From: JAIBJN01 sp963838795
GTDB taxonomy: Bacteria > Actinomycetota > Thermoleophilia > Gaiellales > Gaiellaceae
Length of the DNA stretch: 14,524 bases
Assembly: GCA_963838795.1 (NCBI GenBank)
Contig: CAWISL010000013.1
Coordinates: forward strand, 1-14,524
Direction: 5' to 3'
Shown: piece by piece, positions 6,704 through 13,749 of the stretch
Layout of the letters: every line of letters begins with the position of its first letter
How positions within the stretch are numbered: the first letter of the stretch is position 1
The notes under the pieces: generated by a model
What the model saw: the letters and a program-made list of their open reading frames with translations, nothing else
The model's database searches: none
What the model was told of the DNA's origin: nothing
Position numbers and translations under genes: made by a program

Positions 6704-7297
6704 GTGAGAGCCCTGCTCGCCCTCGTCGCCCTGCTCGCCTTCGCGGCGTGCGGTGGTGACGAGGAGGCGCGCCGTCGACGAGCAGCGAGGCGTCCCCTGC
6801 GGGGTTCACCGCAGCCGGCTGTCCCGTCGACGACCGCCAGGCCTGCGAGCGGGCGGCCTCGGCCGCGACGGCCCTGGAGGAGGGAGACATCGCCCGCCTG
6901 GTCGAGCTGAGCTACGCGGACACCTTCGTCTGCGACGACCTCCCGGCAGAGATGTTCCCCGACTGCTCGCCGGGTGCGACCCTCGAAGGCCATGCGGTCA
7001 CAGGGGCCGACGGCAAGATCAGCGTTCTCGACGCGGAGGAGTACGAGGCACGGCTCGCGGAACTCGGCGACGCCACGGTCACCGGCATCGGAACGTGCGG
7101 ACCCGGACGACCCGGACCGCCGCTCGTACCACCTGGCCTTCTGGGCCGCGGACGAGGGCGGGTCGCTGGAGCTGGTCAGGCGCGAAGGGGAGTGGTCGAT
7201 CGGGATCGTCTACGCCGACTCGCTCGCGAACTGGAAGACCGTCTACGACGACCCGGAGGCCGAGCTGGCCTGCGGCAACGTCCAGCCCTGGGGCTAG
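6704..7297 (+). pseudogene. Small Cys-containing lipoprotein, two frameshifts
   Basis: An unrecognised lipoprotein. GTG at 6704 begins VRALLALVALLAFAACGGDE, a signal peptide with lipobox (FAAC). Coding sense then jumps frame twice. After about 6765 it continues in another frame as APSTSSEASPAGFTAAGCPV and on through CDDLPAEMFPDCSPGATLEG. After about 7098 it moves again to ADPDDPDRRSYHLAFWAADE, ending in WKTVYDDPEAELACGNVQPWG. The shifts cancel (one base short, then one extra), so the total is 198 codons including stop. The mature protein has several Cys residues and an Asp/Glu-rich acidic composition; SLELVRREGEWSIGIVYADS looks like a short beta-meander of the SnoaL/DUF4878 type found in lipoproteins, though I am unsure of this. 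It lies eight bases after the hydrolase gene and shares CTAG with the Nif3 stop. Confidence 0.65.
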
Positions 7298-8040
7298 ACG
7301 GGGTTCGGAAGGTCCACGAAGTCCCAGGCGAGCTCGAAGCGCTCGGCCAGCTTCGCGGTCAGCGCGCGCACGCCCAGGGTCTCGGTGGCGTAGTGGCCGC
7401 CGGCGATGAAATGGACGCCGGCCTCCTTCGCCGCGTGCTTGGTCGGCTCGTCGGCCTCGCCCGTGACGAAGCAGTCGTATCCCTCCGCGGCCGCCTGTGC
7501 CAGGTAGCGTGCCGCGCCGCCTGAGCAGACGGCCACCCGCTCGACCACCTCGGGCCCGTAGGAGAAGACGAGCGGCATCCGGCCGAGCCGCTCCTGCACC
7601 CGCTCGGCCAGCTCGCTCACCGGAGCCGGGCGGGTGAGCCGTCCGCCGAAGCCCAGGCCGTCGGCGAAGCGCCCGTCCTGCTCGACGCCGAGCTCCTCGC
7701 AGAGGAGCGCGTTGTTGCCCACCTCCGGGTGGGCGTCGAGCGCCAGGTGGTAGGCCACGAGGCTCAGGTCGGCGTCGAAGAGCGCCCGCAGCCGCTCGCG
7801 CATGACGGGCCCGACGACGCGCGGCTCCTTCTCCCAGAAGAGGCCGTGATGGACGAGCACGAGCTGTGCGCCGGCCTCCGCGGCGCGCTCGAACAGCTCC
7901 CGGGAGGCGGAGACGCCGCAGACGATCTTGCGCACCTCCTCGGCGCCGACGACCTGGAGGCCCATCGGCCCGTAGTCGGGATAGGAGGCGAGATCGAGGT
8001 ACTCGTTCGCCCAGGCTACGACCTCGTCGCGTGCCGGCAT
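7294..8040 (-). CDS. Nif3-like dinuclear metal centre protein
   Basis: A 248-aa Nif3/YbgI family protein (often labelled GTP cyclohydrolase I type 2), which forms toroidal hexamers with a two-metal site; its cellular role is poorly defined. Metal-site motifs are all present: VLVHHGLFW, AYHLALDAHPEVGNN and the C-terminal GGHYATETLGV. The length matches the short form, without the extra middle domain of the 370-aa YqfO type. The ATG at 8040 is preceded by TAGGGT seven bases upstream and no SD, so the message is probably leaderless. That -10 box overlaps the one for the divergent tRNA-Pro gene. It converges with the lipoprotein gene, the two stop codons overlapping within CTAG. Confidence 0.93.
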   Translation of the reverse strand: MPARDEVVAWANEYLDLASYPDYGPMGLQVVGAEEVRKIVCGVSASRELFERAAEAGAQLVLVHHGLFWEKEPRVVGPVMRERLRALFDADLSLVAYHLALDAHPEVGNNALLCEELGVEQDGRFADGLGFGGRLTRPAPVSELAERVQERLGRMPLVFSYGPEVVERVAVCSGGAARYLAQAAAEGYDCFVTGEADEPTKHAAKEAGVHFIAGGHYATETLGVRALTAKLAERFELAWDFVDLPNPV

Positions 8041-8046
8041 TCCGGG

Positions 8047-8053
8047 TACCCTA
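8047..8053. promoter_or_regulatory. Overlapping divergent -10 boxes of nif3-like gene and tRNA-Pro
   Basis: TACCCT (8047-8052, plus) lies ten bases before the tRNA 5' end, and TAGGGT (8053-8048, minus) lies seven bases before the Nif3-like ATG. They overlap by five bases in the palindromic GGGTACCCTA, so only one polymerase could occupy the site at a time. Confidence 0.45.
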
Positions 8054-8062
8054 TGGCGGGTT

Positions 8063-8136
8063 CGGGGTGTAGCGCAGCCTGGTAGCGCGCGCCGTTCGGG
8101 TCGGCGAGGTCCCCGGTTCGAATCCGGGCACCCCGA
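8063..8136 (+). tRNA. tRNA-Pro(CGG)
   Basis: A full cloverleaf can be drawn. Acceptor CGGGGTG pairs with CACCCCG; the D stem is GCGC/GCGC with loop AGCCTGGTA. The anticodon stem CGCCG/CGGCG encloses TTCGGGT, placing anticodon CGG at 8097-8099. The T arm is CCCGG-TTCGAAT-CCGGG and the discriminator is A8136. The gene is 74 nt and does not encode the 3' CCA (CTG follows), so CCA is added later. It reads CCG proline codons, common in GC-rich genomes. A hairpin follows at 8146-8165. Confidence 0.96.
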
Positions 8137-8145
8137 CTGGGGAGG

Positions 8146-8165
8146 AGGGCCGCTGCGGCGGCCCT
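8146..8165. terminator. Hairpin between tRNA-Pro and the CoA-binding gene
   Basis: AGGGCCGC and GCGGCCCT form a perfect 8-bp stem with a TGCG loop. No T-run follows on either strand, so it is a U-less hairpin of the kind common in high-GC actinobacteria. It lies ten bases after the tRNA and eight bases past the stop of the convergent gene, and could serve both. Confidence 0.55.
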
Positions 8166-8172
8166 TCGAGCC

Positions 8173-8574
8173 TCAGGAGGCGAGTCGCGAGTGCACGATC
8201 GCCGTGCACTCGTTCTCGACGTAGTCGAGGCCGGCGGCGTCGGCGATTGCCTTCGCCTCCGTCGAGACGACTCCGAGTTGGAGCCAGAGCGCTCCCGCCC
8301 CGACCTCGACGGCCTGGCGCGCCACGTCGGGGCAGAACTCCGAGCGCCGGAACACGTCCACGAGGTCGATCGGCTCGTCGATCTCGGCCAGCGAGGCCAC
8401 GCGGCGCTGCCCGAGGATCTCCGCAGGCCCGACGGGGCGGACCGGGATGACGTGGTAGCCCTCCTCCAGGAGGTACCGCATGACCGAGTTGCTCGGGCGA
8501 TGCGGCTTCGGAGAGGCGCCGACGAGAGCGATCGTGCGCGCCTCGGAGAGGATCTCGGCGGGTGTCCTGGCCAC
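8173..8574 (-). CDS. CoA-binding domain protein (YccU-like)
   Basis: A 133-aa stand-alone CoA-binding domain with a Rossmann-like fold, as in YccU and in the N-terminal part of succinyl-CoA ligase alpha. The opening TIALVGASPKPHRPSNSVMR is the nucleotide-binding loop; VIPVRPVG, EPIDLVDVFR and ALWLQLGVVS follow in the usual order, ending with the VENECTAIVH segment. Cytoplasmic; no enzyme activity is established for the family. GTG at 8574 lies six bases from a TAGCCT -10 box with no SD, so it is probably leaderless. It shares a symmetric promoter with the nitrilase-family gene. Confidence 0.92.
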   Translation of the reverse strand: MARTPAEILSEARTIALVGASPKPHRPSNSVMRYLLEEGYHVIPVRPVGPAEILGQRRVASLAEIDEPIDLVDVFRRSEFCPDVARQAVEVGAGALWLQLGVVSTEAKAIADAAGLDYVENECTAIVHSRLAS

Positions 8575-8580
8575 GGCTCA

Positions 8581-8590
8581 AGGCTATCCT
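8581..8590. promoter_or_regulatory. Symmetric bidirectional promoter core (AGGCTATCCT)
   Basis: The plus-strand -10 TATCCT (8585-8590) and minus-strand -10 TAGCCT (8586-8581) share the central TA. Start codons ATG (8597) and GTG (8574) lie at exactly equal distance from that centre, six bases beyond each box. The whole intergenic region is 22 bp, with no room for an SD on either side. Confidence 0.6.
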
Positions 8591-8596
8591 TCGCCC

Positions 8597-9433
8597 ATGG
8601 CCGATCGTCTCCGCGTTGCCTGCGTCCAGTTCTGCTCCTCCGGCTCGAAGGCCGAGAACCTCGAGCGCATGGAGCCGCTCGTGGCCCGCGCCGCGACGAC
8701 CGGCGCCGACCTCGTCCTCCTGCCCGAGAAGTGGAACGGGATCGGGACGCACGAGATCATCCTGGACGTCGCCGAGCCGCTCGACTCGGGCGAGACCGTC
8801 GGGGCGATGAGCGCGTGGGCGAAGCAGCACGGGATCACGCTCGTCGGCGGCTCGATCGTGGAGCGCCGCGAGGGGCGCGAGAAGCTCTCGAACACGTGCG
8901 TCGTCTTCGACCCCGAAGGCGAGATCTCCGCGACCTACCGCAAGATCCACATGTTCGACGTCGAGGTCGGCGGCCAGGTCTACCGCGAGTCGGACAGCGA
9001 GGAGCCCGGCGAGGGCCCGATGAGCTGCGAGGTCGAGGGCTGGAGGCTCGGGCTGACGGTCTGCTACGACCTGCGCTTCCCCGAGCTGTACCGCATCCTC
9101 GCCGTCGAGGGCGCGGAGATCATCACGGTCCCGGCCGCCTTCACGCTCTACACGGGCAAGGACCACTGGGAGCTCCTCCTGCGCGCCCGGGCGGTCGAGA
9201 ACCAGTGCTTCGTCGCCGCCGCCAACCAGTGGGGCGTGCACGAGGGGGGCAAGGCCTCCTACGGCCGCAGCTCGATCATCGACCCCTGGGGCGTCGTGCT
9301 CGCCCAGGCGCCCGACGAGGACTCGGTCATCTCCGCCGAGCTGGACCGGGCGCACATGGAGCGCATCCGGCGCAGCCTCCCGTCGCTGGCCAACCGCCAG
9401 CCCGCCGCGTACACGTGGCCAGCGGAGGTCTAG
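8597..9433 (+). CDS. Carbon-nitrogen hydrolase (nitrilase superfamily amidase)
   Basis: A 278-aa cytoplasmic amidase of the nitrilase superfamily. The catalytic Glu-Lys-Cys triad is clear: Glu44 in LVLLPEKWNG, Lys116 in TYRKIHMFDV and Cys156 in GLTVCYDLRFPEL. The IHMFDVEV and YDLRFPELYR sequences resemble the Nit1/Nit2 branch (omega-amidase or deaminated-glutathione amidase) more than true nitrilases; the exact substrate cannot be read from sequence. The ATG at 8597 coincides with the predicted start of transcription from TATCCT, giving a leaderless message. The HAD gene begins 19 bases before this stop, so the two are translationally linked. Confidence 0.93.
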   Translation: MADRLRVACVQFCSSGSKAENLERMEPLVARAATTGADLVLLPEKWNGIGTHEIILDVAEPLDSGETVGAMSAWAKQHGITLVGGSIVERREGREKLSNTCVVFDPEGEISATYRKIHMFDVEVGGQVYRESDSEEPGEGPMSCEVEGWRLGLTVCYDLRFPELYRILAVEGAEIITVPAAFTLYTGKDHWELLLRARAVENQCFVAAANQWGVHEGGKASYGRSSIIDPWGVVLAQAPDEDSVISAELDRAHMERIRRSLPSLANRQPAAYTWPAEV

Positions 9434-10125
9434 AGGGCCCGCGTCGCGTCGAGGCTGTCCTCTTCGACGTCGACTTCACGCTCGCCAAGCCCGGCCCGCT
9501 CCTCGGGCCCGAGGGCTACCGCGAGGCCGGCGCGCGCCACGGTCTGACGCTCGACCCCGAGCTCTACGTGCAAGCTCGCGCGGCGGCGATCGAGGACCTC
9601 CACCACCACCCGGAGCTCGAGCACGACGAGGAGATCTGGGTGCGGTTCACGACCGACATCGTGCGGGGGATGGGCGGCGACGGCCCGCGTGCCGAGGAGG
9701 TCGCGCGGGCGATCACGAACGGCTGGCTCCATTCGGCCAACTTCGAGCTCTACGAGGACACCCTGCCCGTGCTCGCGGAGCTCCGGGCGCAAGGCCTCCG
9801 CATCGGGCTCGTCTCGAACACGAGCCGCGACCTGGACGCCTTCGTCGACCACTTCTCGCTCGACGTGGACGCGTGGATCTCCTCCGGCGTGCACGGCAAG
9901 GTCAAGCCCGACCCCTCCATCTTCCGCGTCATCCTCGGCCGGCTCGAGGTCGAGCCCCAGGCGGCCGTGATGGTCGGCGACTCTCTCCTCGACGACGTCG
10001 AGGGCGCCCGCGCCCTCGGCATGCAGGCGTACCTGATCGACCGCGAGGGCCGCTTCCCGGACCGGGACGACGCCCTTCCGACGCTGCTGGCGCTGCCCGC
10101 GCTCCTCGGTCTGGGCCCTGGCTAG
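9415..10125 (+). CDS. HAD-superfamily hydrolase (phosphatase-like)
   Basis: A 236-aa haloacid dehalogenase-type hydrolase, probably a small-molecule phosphatase. Motif I is VLFDVDFT (Asp18 nucleophile, Asp20), motif II is GLVSNTSRD, motif III Lys is in GVHGKVKPDPSIF, and motif IV is VGDSLLDDVEGA. A helical cap lies between motifs I and II (about residues 30-110), as in subfamily IA enzymes. The GTG at 9415 overlaps the end of the amidase gene by 19 bases, and no other start gives the N-terminal beta strand without truncation. Coupling to the amidase may indicate a shared metabolite-repair role, but this is inference. The stop shares CTAG with the convergent exported-protein gene. Confidence 0.9.
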   Translation: MASGGLEGPRRVEAVLFDVDFTLAKPGPLLGPEGYREAGARHGLTLDPELYVQARAAAIEDLHHHPELEHDEEIWVRFTTDIVRGMGGDGPRAEEVARAITNGWLHSANFELYEDTLPVLAELRAQGLRIGLVSNTSRDLDAFVDHFSLDVDAWISSGVHGKVKPDPSIFRVILGRLEVEPQAAVMVGDSLLDDVEGARALGMQAYLIDREGRFPDRDDALPTLLALPALLGLGPG

Positions 10126-10640
10126 AGGCAGGGCGAGCGGCCCGGCGCGAGGAGTCCGAAGCCCCAGACCAGCTCGTCGTACACGTAGAAGGCGCTCGTC
10201 GCCGTCGGGTCGTCGCGGACGAGCGCGATGTAGTCGCCGCAGTCCTCCTCGGCGAGCTCGCCGTACGTGGCGCCGATCTCGCCGGCCTGCTGGCCGAGCG
10301 CCAGCCCCTCCGGGGTGTCCCACCCCTCCGGCTTCCAGACCGTGAACGCGTGCACCACGCGCCCGCTGCGGAAGACCACGCCCGCGCCCTCCGGCTGGAA
10401 CGGGTTCTCGTTGAAGTACCAGGTCGTCTGACGGCAGTCCCGGCACTCGCCGTGACGCTGCCCCCAGGTCTCGAGCACCTGGGCCCTGGTCATCCCGAGC
10501 TCGATGCCGGCCAGGCTCGCCCCGGGCGTGAACGTCCCGCCGGTCGGCGGCTCCGCCGCGGCCGGTGCACCCACCAGCAGCGCCGCGGCCGCGAGCGCGA
10601 GGCCCGTCAGCGCGAGCGGGCGAGGAGCGCGGGCGCCCAC
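10122..10640 (-). CDS. Small exported protein with BamE/SmpA-like motif
   Basis: A predicted secreted protein of 172 aa not assigned to a named family. A signal peptide (LALTGLALAAAALLVGAPAA) is followed by SLAGIELGMTRAQVLETWGQ, which resembles the G-M-t-x-x-q-V turn-helix of SmpA/OmlA (BamE) folds. A Cys pair (GECRDC), an aromatic TTWYFNENPF strand and a second weaker copy (GLALGQQAGEIGATYGEL) follow, ending in more Cys (EEDCGDY, SPCL). BamE itself belongs to Gram-negative outer-membrane assembly, so here only the fold is suggested. GTG at 10640 overlaps the upstream acyl-CoA dehydrogenase gene by 34 bases, with no SD; translation is probably coupled. The function is unknown. Confidence 0.72.
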   Translation of the reverse strand: MGARAPRPLALTGLALAAAALLVGAPAAAEPPTGGTFTPGASLAGIELGMTRAQVLETWGQRHGECRDCRQTTWYFNENPFQPEGAGVVFRSGRVVHAFTVWKPEGWDTPEGLALGQQAGEIGATYGELAEEDCGDYIALVRDDPTATSAFYVYDELVWGFGLLAPGRSPCL

Positions 10641-11824
10641 GAGGCGAGCGGGGAGATGTCCCCGTCCCGGCCGTTGAGGTCGCGGTATCCGAGCGCGTGC
10701 TCGGCCTGCAACATCTTGTGAATCTGCGTCGTGCCCTCGTAGATGATGGGCGCGCGGGCGTTGCGGAAGTACCGCTCGATGCCGTACTCGCCCGAGTAGC
10801 CGTACGCGCCGTGCACCTGGATCGCGAGATGTGCGGCCTTGAACGCGCACTCGGTTGCGTGCCACTTCGCGAGGCTCGTCTCGCGGGTGTTGCGGACGCC
10901 CTGGTCCTTGAGCCAGGCGGCCTGCATGACGAGGAGCTTCGACGTCTCGTAGTCGAGCACCATCTGGGCGATCATGTCCTGCACGAACTGGTTCTTGCCG
11001 ATCGGCTTGCCGAAGGTCTCACGCTCGCGCGCGTACTCGACGGAGCGCTCGAGGCAGGCGCGGATGACGCCGCAGGCGCCGGCCGCGACCGTGAAGCGGC
11101 CCTGGTCGAGGCCGTACATGGCGATCTCGAAGCCCTGGCCCTCCTCGCCGACGAGGTTCTCGGCGGGCACCTCGACGTTCTCGAAGAAGAGCTCGCCGGT
11201 CGAGCCGGCCCAGACGCCGAGCTTGTGCTCGGTCTCCTGCGCGGAAAGCCCGGGCATCCCCTTCTCGAGGACGAAGGCCGAGATGCCCTTGTGCTTCGCG
11301 TCGGGGTCGGTCTTCGCGAAGACGAGCGCGTGGTCGGCGACCGCCGCATACGAGATCCAGTTCTTCTGGCCGTTGAGGACGTAGACGTCGCCCTCCTTGC
11401 GCGCCGTCGTCCGCATCGCGGCGACGTCGGAGCCCGCGGCCGGCTCGGTGAGGCCGAAGCACGCGATCTTCTCCCCGCGCGCCTGCGGCGCGAGGTAGCG
11501 CTCCTTCTGCTCCTCGCTGGCGTAGCGGAGCAGCGAGAGCGAGTTGAGGCCCACGTGGACGGAGATCAGCGTGCGGAAGGCGGCCTCGCCGCGCTCGATC
11601 TCCTCGCAGGAGAGCGCCTCGGAGACGAAGTCCATTCCGGCCCCGCCGTACTCCTCCGGAATGACGACTCCGAGCAGCCCGAGCTCGGCCATTCCCTCGA
11701 TCACGGACATGTCGAGGTGGTGGTTGATGTCGTTCTCGATCGCGTTCGGAAGCACGCGCTCGTCCACGAACTGGCGGACTGTTGCCTGCACCTCGCGCTG
11801 CTCCGGAGTGAGCTCGAAATTCAC
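10607..11824 (-). CDS. Acyl-CoA dehydrogenase
   Basis: A 405-aa FAD-dependent acyl-CoA dehydrogenase, oxidising an acyl-CoA to the 2-enoyl-CoA in fatty acid or branched-chain amino acid breakdown. It begins NFELTPEQREVQATVRQFVD as the family does. The FAD/substrate signature is CFGLTEPAAGSDVAAMRTTA, the beta domain contains GQKNWISYAAVADHALVFAK, and the catalytic base is Glu363 in APIIYEGTTQIHK, the position used by short- and medium-chain types. GTG at 11824 is six bases from a TACACT box and has no SD, indicating a leaderless start; the longer upstream frame is not protein-like. The downstream exported-protein gene overlaps it. Substrate length is not determinable here. Confidence 0.95.
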   Translation of the reverse strand: MNFELTPEQREVQATVRQFVDERVLPNAIENDINHHLDMSVIEGMAELGLLGVVIPEEYGGAGMDFVSEALSCEEIERGEAAFRTLISVHVGLNSLSLLRYASEEQKERYLAPQARGEKIACFGLTEPAAGSDVAAMRTTARKEGDVYVLNGQKNWISYAAVADHALVFAKTDPDAKHKGISAFVLEKGMPGLSAQETEHKLGVWAGSTGELFFENVEVPAENLVGEEGQGFEIAMYGLDQGRFTVAAGACGVIRACLERSVEYARERETFGKPIGKNQFVQDMIAQMVLDYETSKLLVMQAAWLKDQGVRNTRETSLAKWHATECAFKAAHLAIQVHGAYGYSGEYGIERYFRNARAPIIYEGTTQIHKMLQAEHALGYRDLNGRDGDISPLASWAPALLARSR

Positions 11825-11830
11825 GGCACT

Positions 11831-11836
11831 AGTGTA
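11831..11836 (-). promoter_or_regulatory. -10 box (TACACT) for the acyl-CoA dehydrogenase gene
   Basis: On the minus strand TACACT is followed by six bases and the GTG start, the leaderless spacing repeated elsewhere in the window. No SD or clear -35 is present. Confidence 0.5.
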
Positions 11837-11849
11837 CGCGGACGGTTGG

Positions 11850-11855
11850 TAGACT
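11850..11855 (+). promoter_or_regulatory. -10 box (TAGACT) for the VanW/G5 gene
   Basis: TAGACT ends eight bases before an in-frame TTG at 11864, close to leaderless spacing. It is separate from the divergent dehydrogenase box, 13 bases away. Confidence 0.4.
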
Positions 11856-11863
11856 CGGACGCC

Positions 11864-13749
11864 TTGCGCGCGGAGGCTGGTGTCCGGCCTGTCCGGAGAG
11901 ACCGTGCTGCCCGCTCGACGGGCAGGCGGAGTCGCGTGGTCCGCCGCCTGGCGAAGATCGCGCTCGCAACCACCCTCGTGCTCGTCCTTCTGGCCCTGGC
12001 CGCCGGGCTCGTCTTCGCCGGCTCGGCGAGCCACATCGCGGCCGGCGTGGAGATCGCCGGCGTCAACGTCGGCGGCCTGACCGCGGACGAGGCCCAGGCG
12101 AGGCTCGAGGCGGTCGCGCGGCGCTACGAGTCCGTCCCGGTCGCCTTCACGGCGGGCGGTGCGACGTTCCCGCTTCGGCCCTCGGACGTCGAGGCACGCG
12201 CGAACTGGGCTGCGGCGGCCGAGGAGGCCCTGGAGCGCGGCGACGGGCCGGTCCCGCTGCGCGGCCTCGAGCGTCTCTGGCTCCGCGCGACGGGCGCCGA
12301 CGTCGAGCCCTCGGTCGAGGTCTACGAGCCGGCGCTCGACTACCGGCTGAACCAGATCGCCGCCGAGGTCGACGAGCCCGCGCGCGAGGCCGCGCTCGTC
12401 CTCAACGGGCTCGAGCCGGAGGTCGTGCCCGGCCAGGCCGGCCTCAAGCTCGACCAGGAGGCCTCGGCCGGCGATCGTCGTCGCCGCTCTGGCCGGGTTC
12501 GAGCGCGTGGAGACGCCGCTCCCCGTCGCCGTCGACCGGCCGGATGTGACCCAGCAGGAGATGGCGGCGATAGCCGCTCAGACGCGCACCGTGCTCTCGG
12601 CGCCGGTCAAGCTGACGTTCAGCGGGGCTGCGGTGAGCGTGCGCCCGAAGCAGATGGCGCGGCTGCTCGATCTGCCTTCGGGCGGCGAGACCGAGCTCGG
12701 CATCGACCAGAAGGCTGCCACCCGGCGCCTCCGGAACCTCTCGCGTGGCGTGGCGCGGCCGCCGCGCAACGCCGACTTCGCCGTCAACGCCGACGGACGC
12801 GTGAGCGTCGTCCCGTCGCGTGCCGGGCGGACGCTCGACGTCGCCGCGACCTCGGCCGCCCTCCTCGAGGCGGCCTCCCGGACGACGAACCGGACGGCCG
12901 CGCTCGTCGTCGTCGAGCGCCAGCCGCAGACGACGACGAAGGAGGCGCGCGCGCTCGGCATCCAGCGCCAATTCGCCTCCTACGCGACGCTCTACTCCGG
13001 CACCTCCGACCGGATCCGGAACCTCCAGCTTGCGATCGGGCTCCTCGACGGAGCGCGCATCGCGCCCGGCGCGACCTGGTCGTTCAACGAGCGCGTCGGA
13101 CCGCGCACCGAGGAGCGGGGTTTCCGCTCCGCGCCGGTGATCATCGACGGCGAGTACGAGGAGGGCGTCGGCGGCGGCGTCTCCCAGGTCGCCACGACCG
13201 TCTTCAACGCCGCGTGGGAGGCGGGGATCAAGATCGCGGAGCGGACCGCGCACGCGCTCTACATCAGCCGCTACCCGACCGGACGTGACGCGACCGTCAA
13301 CTACCCGGACGTCGACCTCAAGCTGCGCAACGACACGAAGCGCTGGATCGTGCTCAAGGCCGGCTACGACGAGAGCGGGATCGTCGTGCGGGTCCTCGGC
13401 GGCGGGCCCGAGCGGCGCGTGGAGAGCATCGCAGGCGAGCTGGAGACCACCGGGCCGCCGAAGGTCGAGCGCATCCCCGACCCGACGCTCTTCGTGGGCG
13501 AGCGCGTCGTCGTCGAGGACGGGGAGCCCTCCCGCTCGGTCCGCGTCGAGCGGATCGTCTACCTGGGCGACGAGGTTCTCTACCGCGAGAGCTGGTACAC
13601 GGGCTACCGCTCGGAGAAGAAGATCGTCCGCGTGGGGACGAAGCCGCGGCCGGTGACTCCTCCGCCGACGCCGCCTGAGGACGAGGACAAGCCGAAGGAC
13701 GGCGACGCCGCCCGGCGGTGGCGGCGGTGGCGGCGGCGGCCGCCGCTAG
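11864..13749 (+). pseudogene. VanW-domain cell-wall protein with G5-like C-terminus, frameshifted
   Basis: A membrane-anchored wall protein. A basic N-terminus and one membrane segment (IALATTLVLVLLALAAGLVF) precede peptidoglycan-binding-4-like domains (GVEIAGVNVGGLTADEAQAR onward). The VanW domain follows (YSGTSDRIRNLQLAIGLLDG, PGATWSFNERVGPRTEERGF, GVGGGVSQVATTVFNAAWEA). The C-terminal segment (DPTLFVGERVVVEDGEPSRS, then YRSEKKIVRVG) resembles a G5 domain. VanW proteins accompany vancomycin-resistance loci but are widespread in Gram-positive bacteria; no van genes are here. The frame breaks at 12461-12470 (LDQEAS, then RPAIVVAALAGFERVE). A second extra base near 13690-13712 would move it to a Gly-rich tail ending at TAG 13747. 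Removing two bases gives 628 codons including stop. TTG 11864 is chosen from the TAGACT box; GTG 11936, with an SD-like AGGCGGAG, is an alternative. Confidence 0.8.

Noticed and set aside
8051..9355. Long minus frame opposite the amidase and tRNA
   Set aside because: It crosses the tRNA and opposes an amidase with an intact catalytic triad; its sequence has no recognisable motif.
8191..10125. Long plus frame across the CoA-binding, amidase and HAD genes
   Set aside because: The region before 9415 is antisense to the CoA-binding gene and out of frame with the amidase; only the HAD part has motifs.
10565..13288. Very long plus-strand open frame across the dehydrogenase region
   Set aside because: Its first 1.3 kb is antisense to a clear acyl-CoA dehydrogenase and gives a repetitive Leu/Val/Arg/Asp composition typical of antisense GC-rich frames. 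Only the part after 11864 is VanW protein.
13713..13744. GGC/GGT tract as a tandem repeat or CRISPR-like element
   Set aside because: It is a short imperfect triplet run inside coding sequence, without spacers or regular units longer than a codon or two.
11864..13749. VanW protein as evidence of a vancomycin-resistance locus
   Set aside because: No vanH, vanA/B, vanX, vanR or vanS genes are nearby, and VanW-domain proteins are common in sensitive Gram-positive bacteria.
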